A DNA stretch of 64,000 nt from Tepidibacter hydrothermalis (lineage in GTDB: Bacteria; Bacillota; Clostridia; Peptostreptococcales; Peptostreptococcaceae). The translations under genes were made by a program, and so were the position numbers. Positions 43,351 through 52,898 of the stretch are shown one piece after another. Numbering within the stretch: the stretch's first letter is position 1; each line of letters begins with the position of its first letter. The notes beneath the pieces were generated by a model, which was given only the letters and a program-made list of their open reading frames with translations, was not told the DNA's origin and made no database searches. The stretch spans positions 2,542,001 to 2,606,000 of the forward strand of contig NZ_CP120733.1 of NCBI RefSeq assembly GCF_029542625.1, read 5' to 3'.

Positions 43351-45522
43351 TTATTTGAACTCAACAGTAATTATAGAATTTACATTCAATTCTGTATTCG
43401 GTTGTTTATCTTGCGACACAGCAAGACCTGAACCTATTGGTTTCAATTTTAATCCTAATTTTTTTAAAATATCATCACATTCCTTTACTGTTTTTCCAGT
43501 TAAGTCAGGAACTACTACCTTTATTATATTCTCATTCCCTTTATTATTTGGCTTAGTATAAAGGATTATATTAGATTCTTCAAACACCTTAACTCCAGGC
43601 TTTGGAAATACATCTATAACCTTTTCTTCTCCAGTTGCATATATATTAGGCTCCACTGTAAATTTAAAATTCTTTTCTTCTAAAATTTTTCCTGCATCTT
43701 TGAGTTTTATATTTCTAACTTCTGGGACACTTATTTCTTTTTTTACAAAATCAATTTTTTCTTCTTCTGTATAATCTGGTTTTATTTCTAGATACTTTAA
43801 AGTATTATAAATTACCTCTTTTATTATAGGTCCTGCAGTAGTACTACCAAACTGCGTATCTCCATTAGGCTCATCCACTATAGCAATCACTGCTACTTCA
43901 GGCTTTGACGCAGGAGCTATTCCAACAAACGATGTAATATATCTTCCCTTAGCATACCTTCCATCTATAACCTTTTGTGCAGTTCCAGTTTTACCTCCAA
44001 CATGATATCCTTCTATATAAGCTTTTTTACCCGAACCCTCTGCAACAACAGATTCCATTATACCTCTTAATGTTCTTGATGTTTCCTGGGAAATTACCCT
44101 TCTGACCATCTCAGGCTCTATACTTTTCACAACATTTCCTTTGTTATCTATAAATTCCTTAACTATTCTAGGCTTCATAAGTTTCCCATCATTGGCTATA
44201 CAGCTTATAGCTGTTATAAGTTGTATAGGAGTAACAGATATACTTTGCCCAAAAGATATTGTAGCAAGTTCTACTGGTCCTACATTTTTCTCATTGTACA
44301 TAAGACCATTCTCTTCTCCAGGAAGATCTATTCCAGTTTTACTAGTAAGACCAAATGCCTTTATATATTTATATAAGTTTTTAACTCCTAATCTTTGACC
44401 AACCTCTACAAACACAGGGTTGCATGAGTTTTGAACAGCTTCAGTAAATGTTTCGTGACCATGAGGTCTATAATGTCTCCAGCATTTTATTCTTCTTCCT
44501 CCTACCATAATAAATCCTTTATCATAAAACTCATCCTCAGGAGTTACAACCCCTTCTTCAAGTCCAGCTGCCGATGTTATAAGCTTGAATGTAGAACCTG
44601 GTTCATATGTATCATTAACTATTGGATTTCTCCACATTTTAAACCAGCCTTTTATCTTATCCTTTTCACTGTATTTATTTAATTCTTCTTCAAAACTTTT
44701 ATATATAGGAGTCCTATAATTATTAGGATCATAATCAGGCTTTGATACCATAGCTAGTATATCGCCAGTCTTTGGCTGCATAACTATTACATGTACTCTT
44801 TTAGCCTTATTTATAATAAGAGCTTTGTCTGCTGCTTTTTCAGCATAATGTTGTATAGTTTCATCTACTGTAAGAACCATTCCAGATCCATCTTTGGGTT
44901 CATGATATTTTTCACTCCCCCTTGGAATTTCTCTACCAGATGCATCTGTACTTATAACTAATCTCCCCGAAAAACCTTTTAATTCCTTATTGTGTCTAAG
45001 CTCAAGTCCAGATACACCTTCATTATCAGAGGATACATGCCCCAATATATGAGCTGCAAAATTTCCATATGGATAATATCTTTTATTGTCTTCTGCTATC
45101 CATATACCTTTCATTTTCAGCTTTCTTATTTGAGACGCCTTGTCATCCTCTATCCATCTTTTAACCTTTACAAGAGCTACTTTCTTACTGATTTTTTTAT
45201 ATATTTCATCTTCTTCTTCTTCAAGTATCATAGATAGTTCTTTAGCTACTATTTTTTTATCCTTTATTTCTGAAGGCTTAGCCCATACAGTGCTCTTAGT
45301 TATACTAACTGCAAGTTCTTTTCCTTTTCTGTCATATATAGTTCCCCTTTTGGGTTCTATAGGTATATCTCTTGTTTGTTGTGCTATTGCTTTTTCTTTT
45401 AGCCAATCTCCTTTTACTAATAATAAATATCCTATTCTAGCTATTAATAATGAAAATATCAATGATACTATTATCAATATGAATACCAGCCTCTTTTTAG
45501 TCTTAACCCCAAATCTAGACAA
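43351..45522 (-). CDS. spoVD: SpoVD/FtsI-type class B penicillin-binding protein, copy 1
   Basis: A 723-residue transpeptidase: N-terminal membrane span (about 12-35), PBP dimer domain, transpeptidase with STFK (S310, K313), SCN (366-368) and KTGT (511-514), and two PASTA domains at the C-terminus (about 595-723). It crosslinks peptidoglycan, in division or spore cortex. The segment GGRRIKCWRHYRPHGHETF matches SpoVD-type proteins. Starts with TTG (45520-45522) after AAGGGGG. The next gene upstream is a full-length paralogue of equal length. Confidence 0.9.
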   Translation of the reverse strand: MSRFGVKTKKRLVFILIIVSLIFSLLIARIGYLLLVKGDWLKEKAIAQQTRDIPIEPKRGTIYDRKGKELAVSITKSTVWAKPSEIKDKKIVAKELSMILEEEEDEIYKKISKKVALVKVKRWIEDDKASQIRKLKMKGIWIAEDNKRYYPYGNFAAHILGHVSSDNEGVSGLELRHNKELKGFSGRLVISTDASGREIPRGSEKYHEPKDGSGMVLTVDETIQHYAEKAADKALIINKAKRVHVIVMQPKTGDILAMVSKPDYDPNNYRTPIYKSFEEELNKYSEKDKIKGWFKMWRNPIVNDTYEPGSTFKLITSAAGLEEGVVTPEDEFYDKGFIMVGGRRIKCWRHYRPHGHETFTEAVQNSCNPVFVEVGQRLGVKNLYKYIKAFGLTSKTGIDLPGEENGLMYNEKNVGPVELATISFGQSISVTPIQLITAISCIANDGKLMKPRIVKEFIDNKGNVVKSIEPEMVRRVISQETSRTLRGIMESVVAEGSGKKAYIEGYHVGGKTGTAQKVIDGRYAKGRYITSFVGIAPASKPEVAVIAIVDEPNGDTQFGSTTAGPIIKEVIYNTLKYLEIKPDYTEEEKIDFVKKEISVPEVRNIKLKDAGKILEEKNFKFTVEPNIYATGEEKVIDVFPKPGVKVFEESNIILYTKPNNKGNENIIKVVVPDLTGKTVKECDDILKKLGLKLKPIGSGLAVSQDKQPNTELNVNSIITVEFK

Positions 45523-45591
45523 AGACCTATCCCCCTTCGCATTACCCCACCTATATTAAAATCATACTTTTCATTATAATTATTATTCATA

Positions 45592-45632
45592 ATAAAAAAA
45601 AGATATGCGTATTACGCATATCTTTTTTTCTA
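45592..45632. terminator. Bidirectional terminator between the two SpoVD-like genes
   Basis: AAAAAAAGATATGCGTA / TACGCATATCTTTTTTT is a near-perfect hairpin with runs on both sides. It separates the two paralogues into separate units at least partly. Confidence 0.88.
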
Positions 45633-45671
45633 AAGAAATTATATAATTCCAAACTTGTAAATAATACTGAT

Positions 45672-45755
45672 AGAAAGTAAAATTATCAGCTATTTTTAAG
45701 CAACAAAGCTCGTTAGCGATATGAGCCCATGCGATAGCATAAAGCGAATTTTTCT
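45672..45755 (+). repeat. Structured intergenic repeat, family A, inverted diverged copy 6
   Basis: Here the core is on the plus strand: TCGTTAGCGATATGAGCCC, ATGCGATAGCAT, AAAGCGAATTTTT. The small hairpin stem is changed on both sides (ATGC / GCAT around GATA) compared with CGC / GCG around GTTA in other copies, so pairing is preserved. The element adjoins the 3' end of SpoVD-2. Confidence 0.7.
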
Positions 45756-47925
45756 ACTCAAAATTCACTGTAACTATAGAGTTTGGTTCTACCTGAGTAT
45801 TTGCGGCTGGATTTTGAGTTACTGCCTTTCCATTTCCTATTGCCTTAAGCTTTAAACCTAAACCCTCAAATATATTCGAAACTTCTTTTATAGTTTTCCC
45901 CTCTACATTTACAACGTTCACCTTATTGTTATCGTTTTTACCTTTTATATATAGTATTACATTTGACTCTACAGGTATTTTAGTATTGGGCTTTGGAAAC
46001 ATATCTATAATTTGTTCGTCTCCATGTACATTTATATTAGGTTCTATAGTAAAATTAAGTTTATTATTTAATAATATTTTACCAGCCTCCTGAAGAGTTA
46101 AGTTTCTAACCTCTGGAACTGTAGTTTCTTCTTTTATAAGTTCTTGTTTTTCTTTTTCTGTATAAACAGGTTTTACATTTAAGTACCTTAAAGTATTATA
46201 TATAATATCCTTAACAGCAGGAGCTGCTACACTTCCTCCATAATAACTTTGTACATTAGGTTCATCTACAACAACCAAAACTACAACCTTTGGATTATCA
46301 GCAGGAGCTATACCTACGAAAGAAGATATATATTTACCTTTTGCATACTTTCCATTTATAACTTTTTGAGCAGTTCCAGTTTTTCCTCCAACATGATAAC
46401 CTGATATATATGCTTTTTTACCTCCACCTTGTGTAACCTCAGCCTCCATTATACTTCTAAGTAATTTAGCAGTATCCTCAGATATTACATTTCTTACTTT
46501 CTCAGGCTCAAATCTTTCAACAACATCTCCATTACTATCTATAAATTCTTTAACAACCCTTGGTTTCATAAGTTTTCCATCATTGGCTATAGATGAAATA
46601 GAGGTTATTAATTGCATAGGAGTCATAGCTATTCCTTGTCCAAATGATATAGTTGCAAGTTCTACAGGCCCTACATCTTTTTTCTTATATGTAATTCCTT
46701 TTCCTTCACCAGGTAAATCTATACCTGTTTTTTCTGTAACTCCAAATGCTTGTATATATTCATATAATTTATCAAGACCTAGTCTCTGTCCAACTTGTAC
46801 AAACACTGGGTTACACGAATTCTGGATAGCTTGAGCAAAAGTTTCTTCACCATGGCTTTTAGGATATCCAGCATCCTTTATCATTCTATCTGCAACCATA
46901 ATATACCCTTTATCATAAAACTTTTCATGAGCCTTTACAACATCTTCTTCGAGTCCTGCTGCAGCTACTATAAGTTTAAAAGTAGATCCTGGTTCATATA
47001 TATCATTTACCATAGGATTTCTCCACATATCCATCAATACATTTAACTGATCTTCTCCTGAATCCATACGCTGTTGGTATACAGGATATACAGGTATTCT
47101 TGGCTTGTTAGGATCGTAATCTGGCTTTGATACCATAGATAAAATTTCACCGGTTTTAGGGTCCATAACTATTGCATGAGCTTTTTTAGCATTTGCAACT
47201 ATTAAAGCTTTATCTACCGCTTCTTCCGCATAATGTTGAATAACCTCGTCAATAGTTAATACTATATTCATTCCATCCTTTGGTTCATTATATTTTCCAT
47301 TTCCATATGGAATTTCTCTTCCTGATACATCTGTGCTTATTATATTTCTACCAGGAAGACCTCTTAAATCTTTGTCATATTTATTTTCTATACCCGACAT
47401 CCCAGAATTTTCAGATGAAACATGTCCAATTACATGAGATGCAAAGTTACCATATGGATAATATCTCTTATTATCTTTTACTATCCACACACCCCTTAGG
47501 CTATGTTTTTTTAATTCTTGTACCTTATCATAATCTATCCATCTTTTTACTCTTACAATTCTTTTATCAGAATTTAATTCATCTAAAATAGCATTTTTAT
47601 CTTCTTCTAACACCTCAGCAAGAACGTTTGCATAATCTTCTCTTAAATCTTTTTTATTTGAAGATATCATTTTAGACGGTTCCGCCCAAACAGTATATTT
47701 AGTAAGACTTAACGCAAGTTCTTTTCCTTTTCTATCGTATATTGTTCCTCTTTTAGCTTCTACAGCGACATCCTTTGTCTGTTGAGATAAAGCCTTCTCT
47801 TTCAGCCAAACGCCTTTTACCAGTTGTAAATATCCAATCCTTACAACCAAACATAAAAACAGAAAAGATACTAAAAATAGCGCAATCATCAATCTGCTTT
47901 TATATCGCATATTAGATTTAGACAA
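45754..47925 (-). CDS. pbpB: SpoVD/FtsI-type class B penicillin-binding protein, copy 2
   Basis: Also 723 residues and with the same layout as the preceding paralogue: membrane span (about 10-33), STFK (S314, K317), SCN (370-372), KTGT (515-518) and two PASTA domains. The region IKDAGYPKSHGEETF differs from SpoVD-1, which has RRIKCWRHY there, so the pair are distinct proteins, perhaps one for division (PbpB) and one for sporulation (SpoVD). It starts with TTG after AAGGGGGGAG and directly follows ftsL. Confidence 0.88.
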   Translation of the reverse strand: MSKSNMRYKSRLMIALFLVSFLFLCLVVRIGYLQLVKGVWLKEKALSQQTKDVAVEAKRGTIYDRKGKELALSLTKYTVWAEPSKMISSNKKDLREDYANVLAEVLEEDKNAILDELNSDKRIVRVKRWIDYDKVQELKKHSLRGVWIVKDNKRYYPYGNFASHVIGHVSSENSGMSGIENKYDKDLRGLPGRNIISTDVSGREIPYGNGKYNEPKDGMNIVLTIDEVIQHYAEEAVDKALIVANAKKAHAIVMDPKTGEILSMVSKPDYDPNKPRIPVYPVYQQRMDSGEDQLNVLMDMWRNPMVNDIYEPGSTFKLIVAAAGLEEDVVKAHEKFYDKGYIMVADRMIKDAGYPKSHGEETFAQAIQNSCNPVFVQVGQRLGLDKLYEYIQAFGVTEKTGIDLPGEGKGITYKKKDVGPVELATISFGQGIAMTPMQLITSISSIANDGKLMKPRVVKEFIDSNGDVVERFEPEKVRNVISEDTAKLLRSIMEAEVTQGGGKKAYISGYHVGGKTGTAQKVINGKYAKGKYISSFVGIAPADNPKVVVLVVVDEPNVQSYYGGSVAAPAVKDIIYNTLRYLNVKPVYTEKEKQELIKEETTVPEVRNLTLQEAGKILLNNKLNFTIEPNINVHGDEQIIDMFPKPNTKIPVESNVILYIKGKNDNNKVNVVNVEGKTIKEVSNIFEGLGLKLKAIGNGKAVTQNPAANTQVEPNSIVTVNFE

Positions 47926-47943
47926 AAGCTCCCCCCCTTATCA

Positions 47944-48330
47944 TCAATCAGTATTTATATAAACAGTTTGTTCCTCAGTTGGGTAATTCATATTAAGCCT
48001 TTCTTTTGCATCTTTTTCTATAAATCCACTTCTGCTTAATTCATCTAAATTAAAATTCAACTGTTTCTTTTCATTTTTTTTATTTTTAAGTTCTGTATCC
48101 AAAGAATGTATATCATATTTAAGATCTGATATAACAGAATATCTATACATAAAGGTTATTACTATGGATAATACAATTGCAACAAATACAATGTAAACTA
48201 TGGTTTTCCTTTTATTTTTAGAACGTTTCTTTTTAATCTTGTTTATATTATCTAATTGAGATTTTTTCTTTAATTGCTTCTTCTTTTTTTTCTTATATTC
48301 ATTTAAATTTACTGCCCCTTTTTTATCCAT
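47944..48330 (-). CDS. ftsL: FtsL-like division protein
   Basis: 128 residues: a very basic cytoplasmic tail (1-43), one membrane span (about 44-62) and an extracytoplasmic coiled coil ending in KERLNMNYPTEEQTVYI. Sequence conservation of FtsL is low, but location between rsmH and the PBP gene, topology and size fit. It would bridge FtsQ and PBP/FtsW. ATG start after GGGGGGAT. Confidence 0.82.
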   Translation of the reverse strand: MDKKGAVNLNEYKKKKKKQLKKKSQLDNINKIKKKRSKNKRKTIVYIVFVAIVLSIVITFMYRYSVISDLKYDIHSLDTELKNKKNEKKQLNFNLDELSRSGFIEKDAKERLNMNYPTEEQTVYINTD

Positions 48331-48378
48331 ACTTATCCCCCCTTTTTATCCAAAAACTAAAAATTCTAAAACTATAAA

Positions 48379-49314
48379 TTATATTTTTTCAGCAACTCTT
48401 AATTTAGCACTCCTAGATCTAGGATTAACTTCTACTTCATTATCCGTTGGAATTATAGGTTTTCTAGTTATTATCTTAACTATTCTCTCCTCATCGCATT
48501 GACATATAGGAAGCTCTGCTGGACATATGCAATCTGTATATAATTTTTTATATATATTCTTTACTATTCTATCCTCAAGAGAATGGAAAGTTATAACACA
48601 TATTCTTCCTTTAGGATTCATAATACTTGCTGCATCTTCTATAGTTTTGTCTATTATATCAAGTTCATTATTAACTTCTATTCTTAGAGCCTGAAACGTT
48701 CTTTTAGCAGGATGAGGTCCATCTATTCTTGCTTTTTTAGGTATAGCTCTTTTTATAATATCAACCAATTCACCAGTAGTCTTTATATAATTTTCCTGTC
48801 TTAACTCAACTATAAACTTTGCAATTCTTCTAGACCAATTTTCCTCACCGTATAATTTTATAATTCTATCAAGCTCATCTTCGCTGTAGTTGTTAACTAT
48901 ATACTCAGCTGTAAGAGGATTTCTAACATCCATTCTCATATCAAGGTCTGCATCTTGCATATAAGAAAAACCTCTTTCTCTCTCATCTAATTGATGAGAA
49001 GATACTCCAAGATCCATTAATATACCATCAATATGATCCACACCTATTTTTTGAAGTTCCTCTTTTAAATTAACAAAATTAGAATGTACAAACTTAACCC
49101 TACCCTCATAAGCTTTAAGTCTTTCTTTAGCAACAGTAATAGCATTTATATCTTGGTCAAATGCTATTAACATTCCGTTTTCTCCAAGTCTTTTCGCTAT
49201 CTCACTAGAATGTCCTGCACCTCCTAAAGTACCATCAACATATACTCCATCAGGTTTTATATTCAAGTTTTCTATACATTCATTTAATAATACTGATACG
49301 TGATTAAATTCCAT
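48379..49314 (-). CDS. rsmH: 16S rRNA (cytosine(1402)-N(4))-methyltransferase
   Basis: The 311-residue SAM-dependent enzyme has [11 protein letters not shown] (SAM loop), [27 protein letters not shown] and [11 protein letters not shown] motifs. It methylates C1402 of 16S rRNA and is typically the first gene of the dcw cluster. No mraZ precedes it; lgt does. ATG start after TAGGAGG. Confidence 0.97.
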   Translation of the reverse strand: MEFNHVSVLLNECIENLNIKPDGVYVDGTLGGAGHSSEIAKRLGENGMLIAFDQDINAITVAKERLKAYEGRVKFVHSNFVNLKEELQKIGVDHIDGILMDLGVSSHQLDERERGFSYMQDADLDMRMDVRNPLTAEYIVNNYSEDELDRIIKLYGEENWSRRIAKFIVELRQENYIKTTGELVDIIKRAIPKKARIDGPHPAKRTFQALRIEVNNELDIIDKTIEDAASIMNPKGRICVITFHSLEDRIVKNIYKKLYTDCICPAELPICQCDEERIVKIITRKPIIPTDNEVEVNPRSRSAKLRVAEKI

Positions 49315-49339
49315 ATTTTCCTCCTAATTGTTACATAGA

Positions 49340-50077
49340 TCAAATCTTTTTATTTTTTTTATTCATAAATGCTAAATGAATAATAACACCTACAACCATT
49401 GTACCTAAACTTATAACTTGAGCCATTCTAAGCGGCCCAATCATTAAGCTATCTATTCTAAGACCTTCAATAAAAAATCTTCCAACAGAATATATAATAG
49501 CATAATATACAAACACATTCCCATCATATTTCTTATTTTTTCTAAGCCACATTAGAAATAAGAACAAACAAAAGTCCCAAATGGATTCATATAAGAAAGT
49601 TGGATGTACATTAACTCCATTTACATTAATTGCCCAAGGAAGGTCAGTTGGTCTACCATAAGCTTCTTGATTTATAAAGTTTCCCCATCTACCTATAGCC
49701 TGACCAATGGCAAGACTTGGTGCTGTTAAATCTAGTATTTTAAGAAAATCCAAATCTTTAAATCTACAATATATATATCCAACTAAAACAGCAGCTATTA
49801 TAGCTCCATGAATAGCTAGTCCTCCTCCTCTAATATTTATCATTTCATATATATCACCCTTATATATATCCCAGTTAAATATAACATAATACGTTCTAGC
49901 TCCAATTATAGAACAAGGAATAGCTATTAAGAATAAATCTAGTAATTTATCTTCATTTATACCTACTCTTTTAGCTTCTCTAAGTGCCAGTGCCATACCT
50001 ATCATTATACCTGTGGATATTAAGACTCCATACCATCTAACGTCTATTCCAAGTATACTAAATGCAATAGGATCCAT
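49340..50077 (-). CDS. lgt: Prolipoprotein diacylglyceryl transferase
   Basis: About 245 residues, seven membrane spans. The Lgt signature GRWGNFINQEAYGRPTDLPWAI and the HPTFLYESIWDF, GRFFIEGLRIDSL motifs are present. It transfers diacylglycerol to the lipobox Cys, the step before LspA. The start is ATG at 50075-50077 because GGAGGTG lies just upstream; an ATG 15 bases earlier would include it. A family A repeat lies immediately upstream. Confidence 0.96.
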   Translation of the reverse strand: MDPIAFSILGIDVRWYGVLISTGIMIGMALALREAKRVGINEDKLLDLFLIAIPCSIIGARTYYVIFNWDIYKGDIYEMINIRGGGLAIHGAIIAAVLVGYIYCRFKDLDFLKILDLTAPSLAIGQAIGRWGNFINQEAYGRPTDLPWAINVNGVNVHPTFLYESIWDFCLFLFLMWLRKNKKYDGNVFVYYAIIYSVGRFFIEGLRIDSLMIGPLRMAQVISLGTMVVGVIIHLAFMNKKNKKI

Positions 50078-50094
50078 AAAAAACACCTCCAAAA

Positions 50095-50265
50095 AATAAA
50101 AATTCGTCTACTCGCTACGCAGTGACTCATGTCGCCAACGCTCCCTAACAGGCTCCGTTCTCAAAATTCACATGCGTTCATAGCGCCAACAAGTCTTACG
50201 ACTCTGTTGCTTAAAAATAGTTGTAAGTGTAGATGTTTCATCAATATTATCTACAACCTAGAAAT
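50095..50265 (-). repeat. Structured intergenic repeat, family A, long copy 5 (lgt leader)
   Basis: Minus strand: GCGTTGGCGACATGAGTCAC, TGCGTAGCGAG, AGACGAATTTTTA, 18 bases before the lgt start. Contains the same extra segment (GCGCCAACAAGTC ... GACTCTGTTGCTT) as the copy at 22391. Confidence 0.85.
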
Positions 50266-50284
50266 CACACAATCTTTTAAGCGT

Positions 50285-50326
50285 AATAAAAGCTAGGTTA
50301 AACCTAGCTTTTATTATACCACAATA
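50285..50326 (-). terminator. yfmH terminator
   Basis: AATAAAAGCTAGGTT / AACCTAGCTTTTATT hairpin just after the yfmH stop. Confidence 0.8.
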
Positions 50327-50341
50327 TCTATTTTTAAGTTA

Positions 50342-51622
50342 TTATTTAGGATTTATTATTGATATAACAGAATACTTTTCATCAAAATGTTTGTTGAATC
50401 TATCACTTACATCTTCAAAGGTTACAGACTTCAACACATCTAAATAATCTATAAAGTTTATGTCTCTGAAATGATAAGATATAAAATTATTTGCTATAAA
50501 TTCTACGGAATCAAAATATTTTAAAAACATTCCTATTTTCTTTTTCTTTATTCTATCAAAATCTTCTTTTTCAAGACCATCTTGCTTATATTTATTTATA
50601 TACTCAAATATAATATCTCTAACCTTATGAGGATCTTTGGATTCTCCTCCTAAAATAGTGTATCCATGATCTATTTGAGATACATGATCACAGCCGAAGT
50701 TTTGATTAATAAGTCCACTTAAATAAAGTTTTTCATATACACTACTTCCTTTTTTAAGTATCATATCTAGTATTATTTCTGTACATATTTCTTTTTTAAG
50801 AAGATCATTTCCGCTCCTATTTACATCTAAATCTTTTATACCTATATTAAATAAAGGGATAGAAACAGATAAGTTCTCAACTATTTCTTTTTGATTAACT
50901 TCATTTGGTTCATCTTCTTTAAATATCTTTATATTATCAAGGGTATCCTTAGGTTTAATAGCTTTATTTACAGTCTCCATTACCTTATTACAATCCAAAT
51001 CTCCAACTATAAACAGTGCCATATTAGAAGGATTATAAAAAGTATTGTAACACTTATATAATTCATCCTTATCTATCTTATATATGCTTTCTACACTTCC
51101 AGCAATATCTATTCTTGTATTATGTTTAATATACATAGCCTTTAATGTATTAAAATATACCTTCCAGTCCGCATTATCATCATACATATTTATTTCCTGT
51201 GCAATAATACCTTTTTCCTTTTCTACATTTTCGTCAGTAAAATGAGGAGTTTGCACATAATCTATTAAATGGTCAAGTGATTCATGAAAATTATCTGTTG
51301 CTGAAAATAGATAAGCAGTCATAGTAAAATTAGTATAAGCATTTGCACTAGCTCCTAGTAAAGAAAATTTATCAAATGCATTTCCTCCATCTGGCTGTTC
51401 AAACATCTTATGCTCTAAAAAATGGGCTATTCCCTCATTAACTTTAATTTTTTGATTTTCATTTATAGGTATAAATTCAAGTTCATTAGAACCATAATTA
51501 GTAGCGAACACAGCGTATTTTTTACTAAATCCTTCTTTAGGCATAAAAAATACTTCTAAGCCGCAATCTAATTTATCATAGTATAATTCTTCTTTTAATA
51601 TATCATTCACTATTTTTTTCAT
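50342..51622 (-). CDS. M16-family zinc peptidase, YfmH-like
   Basis: The 426-residue M16 peptidase has the inverted zinc motif HFLEH (H67, E70, H71) and the third ligand Glu in the region following EINMYDDNADW. It resembles insulinase/processing-peptidase partners. It is encoded with an inactive-looking partner (YfmF), as is usual for a heterodimeric M16 pair. ATG start, 16 bases after the yfmF end. Confidence 0.9.
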   Translation of the reverse strand: MKKIVNDILKEELYYDKLDCGLEVFFMPKEGFSKKYAVFATNYGSNELEFIPINENQKIKVNEGIAHFLEHKMFEQPDGGNAFDKFSLLGASANAYTNFTMTAYLFSATDNFHESLDHLIDYVQTPHFTDENVEKEKGIIAQEINMYDDNADWKVYFNTLKAMYIKHNTRIDIAGSVESIYKIDKDELYKCYNTFYNPSNMALFIVGDLDCNKVMETVNKAIKPKDTLDNIKIFKEDEPNEVNQKEIVENLSVSIPLFNIGIKDLDVNRSGNDLLKKEICTEIILDMILKKGSSVYEKLYLSGLINQNFGCDHVSQIDHGYTILGGESKDPHKVRDIIFEYINKYKQDGLEKEDFDRIKKKKIGMFLKYFDSVEFIANNFISYHFRDINFIDYLDVLKSVTFEDVSDRFNKHFDEKYSVISIINPK

Positions 51623-51637
51623 ATTTCTACGCCTCCT

Positions 51638-52897
51638 TTAGTTTCTTAAAAAATACACAGTATCTAGTGTTATATCCGAAGATACATCTACAACATCTTT
51701 AATTTCAACATTTTCTATTTTCTTCATTATACTATCTAGGTTTTCATTAACCCCACTTATACCCTGGCTATAATAAAAATCAGATAAAGAATTCAAACTA
51801 TCTCTAACAGAATTTATAGAGTTTATTATAGAATTTTTACTATTTACTATCTCTTCATTTGATATCTCAGATTTTTTGATCTTTTCAAGTTGTTCACCTA
51901 TAAGTTCTATAGCCTTGTCATACTTATCTATTTCTATTCCAGATGATATAAACATTATAGATTTATACTTTTCTATCATAGAGTAAACATAATAGCATAA
52001 ACTCTCTTTTTCTCTTACATTTACAAATAACTTAGAATGAGGTCCTCCTCCTAATATACTAGAATAAACCATTAAAGAATAATATCTATCATCTTTATAG
52101 TCTATATTTGTTCTATAACCAAGTGTTATCTTACCTTGAGTAACATCCATCTTATCTACTACATTTTTAACAGATTCTACGGTGCCGATATTGTTATCTC
52201 CAACTATATCTATAACATTTTCTCTTTCAAATTTAAATATATTTTTTATATATTCTAAAACCTTGTCTTTATCCAAATTTCCAGCAATAACTATATCTAT
52301 TGGAGATGTTTTTATTATATTTTTGTAATGATCATACAGATTCTTCTCATTTATAGATTCTATATCCTCTTCATATCCGTATTCATATATACTAAATTTT
52401 TCATCCTTACACATTTCTTCAATGCATCTTTCAAGTGCATATCTACTCTTATCGTTTATTCTAGATTTTATTTTGTCACTTAAATTATTTTTTTCTATAT
52501 CTACATATTCTTTATTAAATCCTCCATCTTCTACTAAAGGATCGTTTATCATATCATTTAAAAAGATTAAGCTTTCTTTAAGTATTTTTTCATCTAAATA
52601 AGTTTCATCTGTTATAGACATCTTAAAACTAAGTATTTGCATATCTCCTTTTTTAGCTATATCAGCATAAATTCCTGCTCCATATAAGTTATCTAGCTTC
52701 TTAGATATTTCTCTCTGGCTTTTAAATTTATTGCTCCCACTTTTAAGTATATTAGGTATCAAAGCATTTTTAGTAACTTCTTTTTTGTCAAGTGGTCTTT
52801 GCATATATACACTTATCAAATTAGTCTTAAATTTATCTACACCTATAAAAGTTAAGTTTATTTTATCACCTAAATTTATTCTTTCTACTTTGTGCAA
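51638..52897 (-). CDS. M16-family protein, non-catalytic partner (YfmF-like)
   Basis: About 419 residues of the same fold but the zinc motif is absent: the corresponding place reads ALIPNILKSGSNKF. It keeps the later GLQ-like and VREKESLCYYVYS region of the M16 C-domain. Probably the regulatory half of a YfmF-YfmH heterodimer. Start is TTG at 52895-52897, behind GAAGGAGG; the ATG at 52915 would include the ribosome site. Confidence 0.88.
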   Translation of the reverse strand: MHKVERINLGDKINLTFIGVDKFKTNLISVYMQRPLDKKEVTKNALIPNILKSGSNKFKSQREISKKLDNLYGAGIYADIAKKGDMQILSFKMSITDETYLDEKILKESLIFLNDMINDPLVEDGGFNKEYVDIEKNNLSDKIKSRINDKSRYALERCIEEMCKDEKFSIYEYGYEEDIESINEKNLYDHYKNIIKTSPIDIVIAGNLDKDKVLEYIKNIFKFERENVIDIVGDNNIGTVESVKNVVDKMDVTQGKITLGYRTNIDYKDDRYYSLMVYSSILGGGPHSKLFVNVREKESLCYYVYSMIEKYKSIMFISSGIEIDKYDKAIELIGEQLEKIKKSEISNEEIVNSKNSIINSINSVRDSLNSLSDFYYSQGISGVNENLDSIMKKIENVEIKDVVDVSSDITLDTVYFLRN

Positions 52898-52898
52898 T

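Noticed and set aside
45140-45559. Plus-strand frame of 139 codons opposite the SpoVD-1 N-terminus
   Set aside because: Entirely antisense to a well-supported gene, without a ribosome site.
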